Part shown: in pieces, positions 26,213 through 36,223 of the stretch
How positions within the stretch are numbered: the stretch's first letter is position 1
Layout of the letters: every line of letters begins with the position of its first letter
Origin: Comamonas testosteroni
GTDB lineage: Bacteria > Pseudomonadota > Gammaproteobacteria > Burkholderiales > Burkholderiaceae_C
Assembly (NCBI RefSeq): GCF_030505195.1
Contig: NZ_CP129672.1
Span: 3,134,501-3,198,500 of the forward strand
Direction: 5' to 3'
DNA: 64,000 nucleotides
The notes under the pieces: model-generated
Database searches by the model: none
What the model saw: only the letters and a program-made list of their open reading frames with translations
Told to the model about the DNA's origin: nothing
Program-made: the position numbers and the translations under genes

Positions 26213-27475
26213 ATGACATTCATTACCAAGGCGGCCGCTGCGTTGCTGGGCAGCAGCCTGGGCCTTTTCGTGCCCTGCACCTGGGCGCAGCAGCCTGCGC
26301 CCGTCACGGCGGCGGCTGCCGCCCCCATCAGCCTGCAGGCCGCGCTGGCACTGGCCATGGAGCGCAACCCCGGTCTGCGGGCGGCAGCCCAGGCCCTGGC
26401 GGCCAGCGAAGGGGCATTGATCCAGAGTCGCGCCAGGCCCAATCCCGAGCTGGCCTATTCGCAGGAAGACACGCGCCGCGAAACCCGCTCCATGACGCTG
26501 CAGTGGAACCAGTCCATAGAGATCGGCGGCAAGCGCGAGGCCCGCATGAAGGCGGCCGAGCATGGCCGCGAACTGGCCAGGGCCGAGCTGGACGCCGCGC
26601 AGGCCGGTCTGCGTGCCGATGTGCGCACGGCATTTGCCAATGTGCTGGCCGGCCAGCAACGCGTGCAGCTGCATCTCAAGACGCTGGAGATTGCCAGCAG
26701 TGCCCGCGATGCCGCAGCCAAGCGCGTGCTGGCAGGCAAGGTGGCTCCGCTGGAGGAAACTAAGGCTCGCGTGGCCGAGAGCAGTGCCGAGCTGGCGCTG
26801 GCGCAAGCGCGCTCCGGTCTGCGTGTGGCGCGTCATCAACTGGCGGCGCTGTGGGGCGCGCAGCCTGCGGCATTTGGCAGCGCGGTGGGGGAGCTGGCGC
26901 AACTGCCGGTGCTGCCCGATGAAAGCCTGATGCTGGAAAAGCTGGAGCATTCACCGCAGATGCTGCGCGCGCAGCAGGCCGTTTTTCAGGCCAGGTCCGT
27001 CGCCGAGCTCGAGCGCGCCAAGCGCCTGCCCGACCCCAGCGTGAGCCTGGGCATGAAGCGTGCGCAGGAAGTGGGCCGCAATCAGCTGGTGGTGGGTATC
27101 TCGGTGCCGCTGCCGATTCTGGACAGCAACCGCGGCAATCAGCTGCAGGCACTGCGTCTGGCAGACAAGGCCGAGGACGAGCTGCTGGCCACGCGCCAGC
27201 AAATGCACGCACAGCTGCAGCAGCAACGCGAGCAGCTGCAGACCAGCCGGGCCCAGGCCGAGCAACTGGCGCAGCAGGTCCTGCCGGCGGCCCAGTCCGC
27301 TTACGAAGTGGCTGCCAAGGGCTTTGCCATGGGCAAGTTCAGCTACCTGGAAGTGCTGGATGCCCAGCGCACGCTGGCCGAGGCACGCAGCCTCTATCTG
27401 GAGCAACTGGTGGCAACCCATCAGGCGGCTGCCGACATCACCCGCCAACTGGGCGATGTGCCCGGTCTTGAGTAA
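26213..27475 (+). CDS. czcC: CzcC-like outer-membrane factor of a metal efflux system (TolC family)
   Basis: 420 residues. A signal peptide ([20 protein letters not shown]) and two TolC repeats of long coiled coil ([23 protein letters not shown], and [22 protein letters not shown]) end in [20 protein letters not shown]. It forms the outer-membrane channel for the CzcBA pump. GGAGCATCACC precedes the ATG. It is the first gene of czcCBA, downstream of the CusR-like box, with czcB 15 bp beyond its stop. Confidence 0.88.
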   Translation: MTFITKAAAALLGSSLGLFVPCTWAQQPAPVTAAAAAPISLQAALALAMERNPGLRAAAQALAASEGALIQSRARPNPELAYSQEDTRRETRSMTLQWNQSIEIGGKREARMKAAEHGRELARAELDAAQAGLRADVRTAFANVLAGQQRVQLHLKTLEIASSARDAAAKRVLAGKVAPLEETKARVAESSAELALAQARSGLRVARHQLAALWGAQPAAFGSAVGELAQLPVLPDESLMLEKLEHSPQMLRAQQAVFQARSVAELERAKRLPDPSVSLGMKRAQEVGRNQLVVGISVPLPILDSNRGNQLQALRLADKAEDELLATRQQMHAQLQQQREQLQTSRAQAEQLAQQVLPAAQSAYEVAAKGFAMGKFSYLEVLDAQRTLAEARSLYLEQLVATHQAAADITRQLGDVPGLE

Positions 27476-27490
27476 GAGCAAGCACATATC

Positions 27491-28819
27491 ATGAATTCCA
27501 CATCCCCTAAGCCCCGCCGCACGGCGATTGCCATCGCCATCATTCTGGCGCTGGGTGCGGCCGCTGCTGCAGCCATTGTCTACGGTACGCAGCCAGCAGC
27601 TGCAAGCGCCGAAGGCCATGGTCACGGCGCTGCAGACAAGAGTCATGCCCATGAAGAAAAGAGCGGGCATGAGCATGACGAAAAAGAGGAGCATGACCAT
27701 GGCAGCGAGCCTGGGCATGAACAGGCAGCAAGCACCGGAAAACCCGCAGTCAAGCCGGAATCCGCTCATGCCGATGACGAGGATGAAGGCCTGCTCAAAC
27801 TCGATGCCGAGCGTGCCAGGGCTGCGGGCGTGGCATTGGCCGAGGCCGGCCCGGCGTTGATCGCCAGCATGCTGCAGTTGCCGGGCGAGATTCGCTTCAA
27901 CGAGGACAGGACGGCCCATGTGGTGCCGCGGGTGGCGGGCGTGGCTGAGAGCGTGGCGGCCAATCTGGGGCAGGTGGTAAAGAAGGGCCAGTTGCTGGCC
28001 ACCCTGACCAGCCCTGCGGTATCCGAGCAGCGCAGCGAGCTGATGGCCGCGCAAAAGCGTCTCGCACTGGCGCGCACCACCTATCAGCGCGAGAAGCAGC
28101 TGTGGCAGGAAAAGATCTCGGCCGAGCAGGATTATCTGCAGGCCCAGCAGGTGCTGCGCGAGGCCGAGATCGCGTCCGCCAATGCGCAGCAGAAGCTGGC
28201 TGCGATCGGTGCCGGCTCAGGCTCTGCCGGGGCGCTGAACCGCTTCGAGCTGCGCGCGCCTTTCGACGGGGTGGTGGTGGAAAAGCATCTCTCCGTGGGC
28301 GAGGCCGTGCAGGACAGCACGGCCGTGTTCACCATCTCCGATCTGCGTTCGGTCTGGGCCGAAATGAAGGTGGCCGCTGGCGACCTGCCCTTTGTGCGCG
28401 TGGGCGAACAGGCCACTGTGCATGCGACAGCCTTTGAATCGAAAGCCACGGGGACGGTGGCCTATGTGGGCGCCTTGATAGGACAGGAAACCCGCACGGC
28501 ACCGGCACGCATCACCCTGGACAACCCGGATGGTATCTGGCGTCCGGGCCTCTTCGTGAATGTGGATCTGACGGGATCCGGCCAGAAGGCGGCGGTGACG
28601 GTGGCCAGTGCGGCGATCCAGAAGATCGACGGCGACAAGCCCGTGGTGTTTGTGCCGGTGGACGGCGGCTTCAAGGCGCAGGCCCTGAAGCTGGGCAAGA
28701 CCGATGGCCAGAACACCGAAGTGCTGCAGGGCCTGAGTACAGGCCAGCGCTATGTGAAGGACGGGGCCTTCGTGCTCAAGTCCGAGCTGGGCAAGGCCAC
28801 GGCCGAGCATGTGCATTGA
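27491..28819 (+). CDS. czcB: CzcB-like periplasmic adaptor with His-rich metal-binding region
   Basis: 442 residues. An N-terminal membrane anchor (IAIAIILALGAAAAAAIVYG), then a His/Glu/Asp-rich stretch at about 42-80 (GHGHGAADKSHAHEE..., HEHDEKEEHDHG) likely to bind metal, then barrel-sandwich, alpha-hairpin and beta-barrel domains (VAGVAESVAANLGQVVKKGQ, ELRAPFDGVVVEK). It links the inner-membrane CzcA pump to CzcC. The gene is followed by a dispersed repeat of about 120 bp that separates it from czcA. Confidence 0.9.
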   Translation: MNSTSPKPRRTAIAIAIILALGAAAAAAIVYGTQPAAASAEGHGHGAADKSHAHEEKSGHEHDEKEEHDHGSEPGHEQAASTGKPAVKPESAHADDEDEGLLKLDAERARAAGVALAEAGPALIASMLQLPGEIRFNEDRTAHVVPRVAGVAESVAANLGQVVKKGQLLATLTSPAVSEQRSELMAAQKRLALARTTYQREKQLWQEKISAEQDYLQAQQVLREAEIASANAQQKLAAIGAGSGSAGALNRFELRAPFDGVVVEKHLSVGEAVQDSTAVFTISDLRSVWAEMKVAAGDLPFVRVGEQATVHATAFESKATGTVAYVGALIGQETRTAPARITLDNPDGIWRPGLFVNVDLTGSGQKAAVTVASAAIQKIDGDKPVVFVPVDGGFKAQALKLGKTDGQNTEVLQGLSTGQRYVKDGAFVLKSELGKATAEHVH

Positions 28820-28826
28820 TTAGCCA

Positions 28827-28945
28827 CCCCCTGAGGCGCGGCGCGCCTTCCCGTTGCACGGCGCCCCCAAGGGGGACGACACCCTCGCCTGGGCGGCCCC
28901 GCCGCGAGGCGGCTCTTGCTCGGTGTCTCTGGTTTGGATTGCGCC
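28827..28945 (+). repeat. 3'-end-associated dispersed repeat, copy E (between czcB and czcA)
   Basis: Starts CCCCTGAGGCGCGG 7 bp after the czcB stop, includes AAGGGGGACGACACC and ends GGCGGCTCTTGCTCGGTGTCTC. Same orientation as czcB. It stretches the czcB-czcA gap to 162 bp. Confidence 0.85.
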
Positions 28946-28981
28946 AGTGTGACAGGGCAGATGAAGATATTTGGAGTTTGA

Positions 28982-31900
28982 ATGTTTGAGCGCATCATCC
29001 GCTTTGCCATTGCCCAGCGCTGGCTGGTCATGCTGGCCACACTGGCCCTGGTGGGACTGGGTATCTACAACTACCAGCGCCTGCCCATCGATGCCGTGCC
29101 CGACATCACCAATGTGCAGGTGCAGATCAATACCTCGGCGCCCGGCTATTCGCCGCTGGAGACCGAGCAGCGCGTCACCTTCCCCATAGAGACCGTGATG
29201 GCCGGCCTGCCGCAGCTGGAGCAGACCCGCTCGCTGTCGCGCTACGGCCTGTCCCAGGTGACCGTGGTGTTCAAGGACGGCACGGACATCTACTTTGCGC
29301 GCCAGCTGGTGAACGAGCGCATGCAGCAGGCGCGCGACGCCCTGCCGGCGGGCGTCGCGCCTGCGCTGGGGCCTATTTCCACGGGGCTGGGCGAGATCTA
29401 TCTGTGGACCGTGGAGGCCGATGACGGCGCCACCAAGCCCGACGGCACGCCCTATACGCCTATGGATCTGCGCGAGATCCAGGACTGGGTCATCAAGCCC
29501 CAGCTGCGCAATGTGGCGGGCGTGACCGAGATCAACTCCATCGGCGGCTTCGCCAAGGAATACCTGGTGGCACCGCAGCCGCAAAAGCTCGCGGCCTATG
29601 GTTTCACGCTGGCCGATATCGTCGCGGCGCTGGAGCGCAACAACGCCAATGTGGGCGCCGGCTATATCGAACGCCAGGGCGAGCAGTACCTGATCCGCGC
29701 ACCGGGGCAGGTGGGAGGCATTGCCGATATTCGCGAAGTCATCGTGGGGTCTGCGCAAGGCCAGCCGATTCGCGTGCGTGATCTGGCCGATGTGGGCCTG
29801 GGCCGTGAACTGCGTACGGGGGCTGCCACGGACAACGGTCGAGAAGTGGTGCTGGGTACGGTGTTCATGCTGATTGGCGAGAACAGCCGCGCAGTGGCGC
29901 AGGCGGTGCATGAGCGCATGCAGGTGATCAACAAAAGCCTGCCGCCCGGTGTGAAGGCCGTGACGGTGTACGACCGCACCCATCTGGTGGACAAAGCCAT
30001 TGCCACGGTCAAGAAGAACCTGATCGAAGGTGCGGCGCTGGTCGTGGCGATTCTGTTCCTGTTTCTGGGCAATCTGCGGGCAGCGCTGATCACGGCGCTC
30101 ATCATTCCGCTGTCCATGTTGTTCACCTTCACGGGCATGGTGCAGATGCGCGTCAGCGCCAATCTGATGAGCCTTGGGGCGCTGGACTTCGGCATCATCA
30201 TCGACGGTGCGGTGGTGATCGTGGAGAACTGCGTGCGCCGTCTGGCCCATGCGCAGGCCGCAGCAGGTCGATCGTTGAGCCGCAGCGAACGTTTCGAGGA
30301 AGTGTTTGCGGCAGCCAAGGAGGCTCGGCGTCCGTTGTTGTTCGGTCAGCTCATCATCATGGTGGTCTATCTGCCCATCTTTGCGCTCACCGGTGTGGAA
30401 GGAAAGATGTTTCACCCCATGGCGCTGACGGTGGTGATCGCGCTGCTGGGGGCCATGCTGCTGTCTATCACCTTCATCCCTGCCGCGATTGCGCTGTTCA
30501 TGGGCGACAAGGTGGCCGAGAAGGAAAACCGTCTGATGGAGTGGGCGCGCCGTGCCTATGCGCCGGTGCTGGACAAGGTCATGCATGCACCGGCAGTGGT
30601 GTTGACGGCGGCCAGCGTCATCGTCGCCCTGAGTCTGTTGCTGGCCACGCGCATGGGCAGCGAGTTTGCGCCCAATCTCAATGAAGGCGACTTTGCGATT
30701 CAGGCGTTGCGCATACCGGGCACCAGCCTGACGCAGTCGGTGCAGATGCAGATGCAGATCGAGAGAGCGCTCAAACAGCAGTTCCCTGAAATCGAGCGCG
30801 TGTTTGCGCGCACCGGCACGGCGGAGATCGCCTCCGACCCCATGCCGCCCAATATTTCGGACGGCTACATCATGCTCAAACCGCGTGAGCAATGGCCCGA
30901 TCCGGCGCGCTCGCGTGACGATCTGCTGGCTGCCGTACAAGAGGCTGTAGAAAAGATTCCGGGCAGCAACTACGAGTTCTCGCAGCCGATACAGCTGCGC
31001 TTCAATGAGCTGATCTCTGGCGTGCGCAGCGATGTGGCCGTCAAGATCTTCGGCGATGACATGGCCCAGCTGGAAAAGTCCGCACAGGCCGTGGCTGCCA
31101 TGCTGCAAAAGATTCCTGGTGCCTCCGAGGTCAAGGTCGAGCAGACCACGGGCCTGCCCATGCTCACGGTGCAGATCGACCGCGAGAAAGCCTCGCGTTA
31201 CGGTCTGAACATGGGCGATGTGCAAGATGCCATCAGCACGGCATTTGGCGGGCGTGAAGCCGGTACGGTATTCGAGGGCGACAGACGTTTTGCCATCCAG
31301 GTTCGCCTGCCCGAGGCCATGCGCAGCGATGTGGACAGCATAGGCCGCCTGCCGATTGCGCTGCCGCGCGGCGGTAACGGGCGTCTGGGCTTTGTGCCGC
31401 TGTCATCGGTGGCGACGGTGGAGCTGGCACCGGGGCCCAACCAGGTCAGCCGCGAGGATGGCAAGCGCCGTATCGTTGTCAGCGCCAACGTGCGCGGGCG
31501 CGATATTGGCTCCTTCGTGGCGCAGGCTCAGAAGGAACTCGAAGGCGTTGCGTTGCCGGCAGGTTACTGGACACGCTGGGGCGGAACCTTCGAGAACCTC
31601 GAGTCGGCCCGCAAGCGCCTGATGATCGTGGTGCCCGTGGCGCTGGCGCTGGTGTTCACGCTGCTGTTTGCCATGTTCGGCAATGTGCGCGACGGCCTCA
31701 TCGTCTTCACCGGCATTCCGTTTGCGTTGACGGGCGGGATTGCGGCGCTGTGGCTGCGCGGCATTCCGCTGTCCATTTCGGCGGCCATCGGCTTTATCGC
31801 ACTTTGCGGCGTGGCCGTGCTCAACGGCCTGGTGATGATTGCCTATATCCGTTCGCTGCGCGAGCAGGGCATGGGCGTTGAGCAGGCAGTCACCGAAGGG

Positions 31901-32104
31901 GCGCTCACGCGTCTGCGTCCCGTGCTGATGACGGCTCTGGTGGCATCGCTGGGCTTTGTGCCCATGGCGATTGCCACCGGAACGGGGGCAGAGGTGCAAA
32001 GGCCGCTGGCCACGGTGGTGATTGGCGGCATTCTCTCGTCCACGGTGCTGACGCTGCTGGTGCTGCCGCTGCTGTACCGGCTGGGATATGGAGAGCGGAA
32101 ATAG
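28982..32104 (+). CDS. czcA: CzcA-like heavy-metal RND efflux pump (HME1 type)
   Basis: 1040 residues, the normal length for heavy-metal RND pumps, with about twelve membrane segments. The proton-relay motif in helix 4 is DFGIIIDGAVVIVEN, giving Asp402, Asp408 and Glu415, the same numbering as the Co/Zn/Cd pump CzcA. It exports divalent cations by proton antiport through CzcB and CzcC. Copper/silver pumps (CusA) have a different helix-4 motif, so Zn, Co or Cd is more likely than Cu even though the upstream operator resembles a CusR box. A strong terminator follows. Confidence 0.94.
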   Translation: MFERIIRFAIAQRWLVMLATLALVGLGIYNYQRLPIDAVPDITNVQVQINTSAPGYSPLETEQRVTFPIETVMAGLPQLEQTRSLSRYGLSQVTVVFKDGTDIYFARQLVNERMQQARDALPAGVAPALGPISTGLGEIYLWTVEADDGATKPDGTPYTPMDLREIQDWVIKPQLRNVAGVTEINSIGGFAKEYLVAPQPQKLAAYGFTLADIVAALERNNANVGAGYIERQGEQYLIRAPGQVGGIADIREVIVGSAQGQPIRVRDLADVGLGRELRTGAATDNGREVVLGTVFMLIGENSRAVAQAVHERMQVINKSLPPGVKAVTVYDRTHLVDKAIATVKKNLIEGAALVVAILFLFLGNLRAALITALIIPLSMLFTFTGMVQMRVSANLMSLGALDFGIIIDGAVVIVENCVRRLAHAQAAAGRSLSRSERFEEVFAAAKEARRPLLFGQLIIMVVYLPIFALTGVEGKMFHPMALTVVIALLGAMLLSITFIPAAIALFMGDKVAEKENRLMEWARRAYAPVLDKVMHAPAVVLTAASVIVALSLLLATRMGSEFAPNLNEGDFAIQALRIPGTSLTQSVQMQMQIERALKQQFPEIERVFARTGTAEIASDPMPPNISDGYIMLKPREQWPDPARSRDDLLAAVQEAVEKIPGSNYEFSQPIQLRFNELISGVRSDVAVKIFGDDMAQLEKSAQAVAAMLQKIPGASEVKVEQTTGLPMLTVQIDREKASRYGLNMGDVQDAISTAFGGREAGTVFEGDRRFAIQVRLPEAMRSDVDSIGRLPIALPRGGNGRLGFVPLSSVATVELAPGPNQVSREDGKRRIVVSANVRGRDIGSFVAQAQKELEGVALPAGYWTRWGGTFENLESARKRLMIVVPVALALVFTLLFAMFGNVRDGLIVFTGIPFALTGGIAALWLRGIPLSISAAIGFIALCGVAVLNGLVMIAYIRSLREQGMGVEQAVTEGALTRLRPVLMTALVASLGFVPMAIATGTGAEVQRPLATVVIGGILSSTVLTLLVLPLLYRLGYGERK

Positions 32105-32151
32105 CCGCGCAAGCGCCAGCGTTCTGACTGGCGTTGTGATGTTTTTTGCAG

Positions 32152-32183
32152 AGGGCCGACGTGGGTGCGTCGGCCCTTTTTTC
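32152..32183 (+). terminator. Intrinsic terminator after czcCBA
   Basis: A 9-bp perfect stem (agggccgac / gtcggccct) with an 8-base loop is followed by six Ts. Confidence 0.9.
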
Positions 32184-32332
32184 ATGGCGCTTCGCGCTGA
32201 AGAGGGCTCGCGAGCTTCGAGCGCTGGCGCGATGCGAGGCAACGGACTGAAACACGGACGTCATCGGGATGACATGAGTTTTACCTAGATTCTTGCCGGT
32301 CGAAACCTGTCGACATCAAAGCGAAAGACTCC

Positions 32333-32533
32333 ATGCAAAACAAGCGTTTGATCAAGGCGCTGGCGCTCGCCTGTCTGACGGCCGCCACGCTGGCCGCCTG
32401 TGGTGGCAGCGATGACAGCCCGCCTGCCCCAACGAATCCGACCAATCCCACGACCCCCACGAACCCCACGAACCCCACGAACCCCACGAACCCCACCGAG
32501 CCGGCCAAGCCGGAGATGCGCTGTGCTCCCTGA
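32333..32533 (+). CDS. Small lipoprotein with Asn-Pro-Thr repeats
   Basis: 66 residues. A lipoprotein signal peptide ends in the lipobox LAAC (AACLTAATLAACGG region), so the mature chain starts at cysteine 23. The mature part is about 44 residues, mostly NPT repeats, coded in part by four tandem 9-bp units at 32461-32496. Proline-rich spacers like this can reach from the outer membrane into the periplasm. It lies 25 bp before the phospholipase C gene and may be cotranscribed. No known function; possibly just a small surface or chaperone-like partner. Confidence 0.65.
   Translation: MQNKRLIKALALACLTAATLAACGGSDDSPPAPTNPTNPTTPTNPTNPTNPTNPTEPAKPEMRCAP
32461..32496 (+). repeat. Tandem 9-bp repeat, four copies
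   Basis: gaaccccac repeated four times, coding for NPT. In frame within the small lipoprotein, so copy-number change by slippage would keep the frame. Confidence 0.85.
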
Positions 32534-32558
32534 GCGCGGTGACAGACAAGGCTTCACC

Positions 32559-34793
32559 ATGATTTCGCGACGCAACCTTCTGCAGGCCGGCAAGAACGCC
32601 GCCTTTTCCGCTGCCGCACTGGCAGCCTTTCCTCCGAGCATCCGCCGTGCGCTGGCCATTCCTGCCAACAACGTCACGGGCACCGTCATGGACGTGCAGC
32701 ATGTGGTGATCCTGATGCAGGAAAACCGTTCCTTCGACCAGTACTTCGGCACGCTCAAGGGAGTGCGCGGCTTTGGCGACCGGATGACGATTCCCGTGCC
32801 CAACGGCCGCAAGGTCTGGCAGCAGGAGCGAGCCAACGGTACGGTCATCACGCCCTACCATCTGGATGGAACGGCCAACAACGCGCAGCGCGTTTCCGGC
32901 ACTCCCCATTCCTGGCTGGACAGCCAGCAGGCCTGGGACAACGGCCGCATGTCGCGCTGGCCCGTGGCCAAGACGGACACCTCCATGGGCTATTTCAAGG
33001 AGCAGGAGCTGCCCTACCAGTTCGCGCTGGCCAATGCCTTCACGATCTGCGATGCCTACCACTGCGCCATGCATACCGGCACCGACGCCAACCGGTCATT
33101 CCACATGACGGGCACCAACGGTGCCATGCCCCAGAACGTGGCCTTCGTGAATAACGAGTGGGATGCCATCAACGGCGTGCCCAGCGATGCCAACACCGGC
33201 TACACATGGAAGACCTATGCCGAGCGGCTGCAGGAAGCCGGGGTGAGCTGGATCAGCTACCAGAACATGCCCGACGAGTGGGGCGACAACATGCTGGGGG
33301 CGTTCCAGAACTTTCGCCGAGCGAATCTGGCTTCGGGCTTTCCTGTCTCCAGCGGCGGCGCGCCCAATGCGCCCTATACCAACACCGGCCAGGCCTTGCC
33401 CTACCACGCCTATGACGCGGCCAGCGACGATGCGGCCAACCCGCTGTACAAGGGCGTTGCCAACACCTTGCCCGGCAACCAGCCAGAGGAGTATCTGGAC
33501 GCCTTCAAGCGCGATATCCGCGAAGGCAAGCTGGCGCAGGTGTCCTGGGTCAATGCTCCGTCCATCTATTGCGAACACCCCGGCCCATCCAGCCCTGTGC
33601 AGGGCGCCTGGTTTCTGCAGGAGGTGCTGGACGCGCTAACGGCCAACCCCGAGGTCTGGAGCAAGACCGTGCTGCTGGTCAACTTCGACGAGAACGATGG
33701 CTACTTCGACCATATGCCTTCTCCCTCGGCACCATCGCAGAACGCTGACAAGACCTATGCAGGCAAGACCACGCTGCCGCAAGCCGATCTGCAGGCCGAG
33801 TACTTCACGCATGGCGCACCGGTCGGCAGCAGTAGCCAGCCCGCCCCCGATGGCCGTGTCTACGGTCCCGGTCCGCGCGTTCCGCTGTATGTGATCTCGC
33901 CCTGGAGCCGTGGCGGCTGGGTCAACTCGCAGGTGTTCGACCATACGTCGGTGCTGCGTTTTCTGGAGGCCCGCTTCGGCGTGAAGGAGCCCAATATCAG
34001 CCCGTTCCGCCGTGCGGTATGTGGAGATCTTCTGAGCACCTTCAACTTCAAGACGCCGAACAACGAGACACTGCCCGTGCTGGCCGGGCGGTCCACACGC
34101 GATGTCGCCGACCAGCTGCGTGCCGATCAGCAAAAGCTGCCTGCGGTGCCGGTGCCGCGCGATATGCAACTGCCTTTGCAGGCAGGCGGTACGCGTCCGT
34201 CACGGGCCTTGCCCTACGAGCTGCACACCAGTGCGCGCTGTCAGGCCAACAGCCAGGTGGAGCTGGTGTTTGCCAACACCGGTACGCAGGCGGCAGTCTT
34301 CCATGTCTATGACCGCTACAAGCTGGATCGCACGCCGCGCCGCTATATGGTGGAGGCGGGCAAGACTCTGTCCGATACCTGGGATGCCGTGCGTGATAAT
34401 TTCGGCAAGTACGACCTCTGGGTGCTGGGCCCCAACGGTTTTCACCGCCACTTCAAGGGCGATCTGAATCGCCTGGGCAGTACACAGGCCGCCCCCGAGG
34501 TGCGTGTCTGCTACGACATCGCCAATGGCAATGTCTACGTGGATCTGATGAACAAGGGCGCTCAGGCTGCGGTGTTCACCATCACCCCCATGGCCTACCT
34601 GAGCGACGGTCCATGGACGGTTAGCGTGGCCGCGGCCGCCAGCGCCGAGAGGCATTGGGAGCTGAAGGCCAGTGGCCAGTGGTATGACTTTGCCGTAACC
34701 TGCAACAGCGATCCGGCGTACTACCGGCGCTTTGCCGGTCGCGTGGAAACCGGTCAGCACACGATCAGCGACCCCGCCATGGGCGAGGTATAG
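32559..34793 (+). CDS. Tat-exported phosphocholine-type phospholipase C
   Basis: 744 residues, close to PlcH/PlcN (about 690-730). The N-terminus is a Tat signal (MISRRNLLQAG...AAFSAAALAAF). The catalytic phosphoesterase domain starts with VVILMQENRSFDQYFGTLKGVRGFGDR. Other conserved pieces include HTGTDANRSFHMTG, LLVNFDENDGYFDH and VISPWSRGGWVNSQVFDH. The C-terminal third carries two beta-rich DUF756 modules. It hydrolyses phosphatidylcholine or sphingomyelin outside the cytoplasm. The haemolytic or non-haemolytic class cannot be set from sequence. A small lipoprotein gene precedes it. Confidence 0.9.
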   Translation: MISRRNLLQAGKNAAFSAAALAAFPPSIRRALAIPANNVTGTVMDVQHVVILMQENRSFDQYFGTLKGVRGFGDRMTIPVPNGRKVWQQERANGTVITPYHLDGTANNAQRVSGTPHSWLDSQQAWDNGRMSRWPVAKTDTSMGYFKEQELPYQFALANAFTICDAYHCAMHTGTDANRSFHMTGTNGAMPQNVAFVNNEWDAINGVPSDANTGYTWKTYAERLQEAGVSWISYQNMPDEWGDNMLGAFQNFRRANLASGFPVSSGGAPNAPYTNTGQALPYHAYDAASDDAANPLYKGVANTLPGNQPEEYLDAFKRDIREGKLAQVSWVNAPSIYCEHPGPSSPVQGAWFLQEVLDALTANPEVWSKTVLLVNFDENDGYFDHMPSPSAPSQNADKTYAGKTTLPQADLQAEYFTHGAPVGSSSQPAPDGRVYGPGPRVPLYVISPWSRGGWVNSQVFDHTSVLRFLEARFGVKEPNISPFRRAVCGDLLSTFNFKTPNNETLPVLAGRSTRDVADQLRADQQKLPAVPVPRDMQLPLQAGGTRPSRALPYELHTSARCQANSQVELVFANTGTQAAVFHVYDRYKLDRTPRRYMVEAGKTLSDTWDAVRDNFGKYDLWVLGPNGFHRHFKGDLNRLGSTQAAPEVRVCYDIANGNVYVDLMNKGAQAAVFTITPMAYLSDGPWTVSVAAAASAERHWELKASGQWYDFAVTCNSDPAYYRRFAGRVETGQHTISDPAMGEV

Positions 34794-34877
34794 CGACCAT
34801 GCCGCGCCTTTGCGGACCTGTCTGGCATGCACCATTGGCCCTAATATGGCGCTCTTTTATGACGATGGATGCCAGCC

Positions 34878-36200
34878 ATGACTTTCTTCGCACTGCGCGA
34901 CCTTGTTGACGACCTGCGTCATGCCCGGCCCGCGCTATGGGCCGGGCGCAGCAGTGGGGATCGGTCCACACACTTCATAGACGCCGCTCAGGTTCAGCAG
35001 GCTGTACAGCGTTTTGAGCGTTTTGCACCCTTGCTGGCGCGGCTGTTTCCAGAGCTGCAGGCGTCTGGCGGACGTATTGAGTCGGCGCTGCTGCACGTGC
35101 CGCAGATGCAGCAGGCTTTGGAGCTGCCCGAGCAACTGGGCCGGCTCTGGCTCAAGGCCGATCACAGCCTGCCAGTAGCGGGTTCCATCAAGGCGCGCGG
35201 TGGCGTGCATGAGGTGCTGGAGTATGCGGAGCAGATCGCTTTGCAGCATGGCCTGCTGGCCGATGGCGACTATCTGCAGCTGGCCTCCGATGCTGCGCGT
35301 GCGGTGTTCGCCCGGTACCAGGTGGCGGTAGGCTCCACGGGTAATCTGGGCCTGTCGATTGGCGTCATGGCTTCGGGCCTGGGCTTGAAGGCGACGGTGC
35401 ATATGTCTGCCGATGCCAAGGAGTGGAAAAAGCAGCGCCTGCGAGCCCGTGGCGTGCAGGTGGTGGAGCATGCCGGCGACTATGCCCAGGCCGTCGCTGC
35501 AGGCCGCGCGCTGGCCGACCAGGATGCGCACTGTCACTTTGTGGATGACGAGCATTCGCTTTCGCTGCTGCTTGGCTATGCGGCGGCGGCTCCGCACCTG
35601 GTCGCGCAACTTGCAGAGAGCAAGATTGCCGTGGATGAAACGCATCCCTTGTTTGTCTATATTCCCTGCGGCGTGGGGGGGGCGCCCGGCGGCGTGGCGC
35701 TGGGTCTGCAGCAGGCATTCGGGCCGCATGTGCATTGTTTTTTTGCCGAGCCTGTGCAGTCGCCCTGCTTCATGGTGGAGATGCTGGCCGGCGCTGCAGC
35801 GCTGCCGGGTCTGGACGCCCATCCTTCGGTCTATGAGCTGGGCCTGAACAACCAGACCGAGGCCGATGGTCTGGCAGTACCGCGTGCATCGGAGCTGGCT
35901 GCTAACGTGGTGCGTGGCTTTCTCGGCGGAGTGTTCACGGTGGAGGACGAAACCCTGTTTCGCCATCTGTGCCTGCTGCAGGATAGAGAGGGGCTGCAGA
36001 TCGAGCCATCGGCCGCAGCGGGATTTAGCGGTCCGTGCGCCCTGTTGGAAAGCGCTGCGGGTCAGGACTATCTGCAGCGCCAGAAGCTGCTGCCGCACAT
36101 GGCAAACGCCACACATATCGTCTGGACCACGGGCGGTCTGTTTGTCCCTGACGAGGAGTACGCGAGGTTTCTGGCGCGTGGACGCGATCTGCTGAACTGA
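34878..36200 (+). CDS. dsdA: D-serine dehydratase (D-serine ammonia-lyase)
   Basis: 440 residues (E. coli DsdA has 442). PLP enzyme that turns D-serine into pyruvate and ammonia. The Schiff-base lysine is Lys105 in [10 protein letters not shown]; the phosphate loop is [27 protein letters not shown] and [14 protein letters not shown] are typical of DsdA. Start at 34878 (MTFFALRD) was chosen; an in-frame ATG at 34869 would add three residues. No DsdC regulator or transporter is adjacent, so it appears to stand alone. Confidence 0.9.
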   Translation: MTFFALRDLVDDLRHARPALWAGRSSGDRSTHFIDAAQVQQAVQRFERFAPLLARLFPELQASGGRIESALLHVPQMQQALELPEQLGRLWLKADHSLPVAGSIKARGGVHEVLEYAEQIALQHGLLADGDYLQLASDAARAVFARYQVAVGSTGNLGLSIGVMASGLGLKATVHMSADAKEWKKQRLRARGVQVVEHAGDYAQAVAAGRALADQDAHCHFVDDEHSLSLLLGYAAAAPHLVAQLAESKIAVDETHPLFVYIPCGVGGAPGGVALGLQQAFGPHVHCFFAEPVQSPCFMVEMLAGAAALPGLDAHPSVYELGLNNQTEADGLAVPRASELAANVVRGFLGGVFTVEDETLFRHLCLLQDREGLQIEPSAAAGFSGPCALLESAAGQDYLQRQKLLPHMANATHIVWTTGGLFVPDEEYARFLARGRDLLN

Positions 36201-36223
36201 GCACCTCACCTGGGTTATCTGGG

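Noticed and set aside
28820..31225. An 801-codon minus-strand frame opposite czcA
   Set aside because: Composition typical of an antisense shadow (His, Arg, Gln, Leu) and no known domain; czcA on the plus strand is unmistakable.
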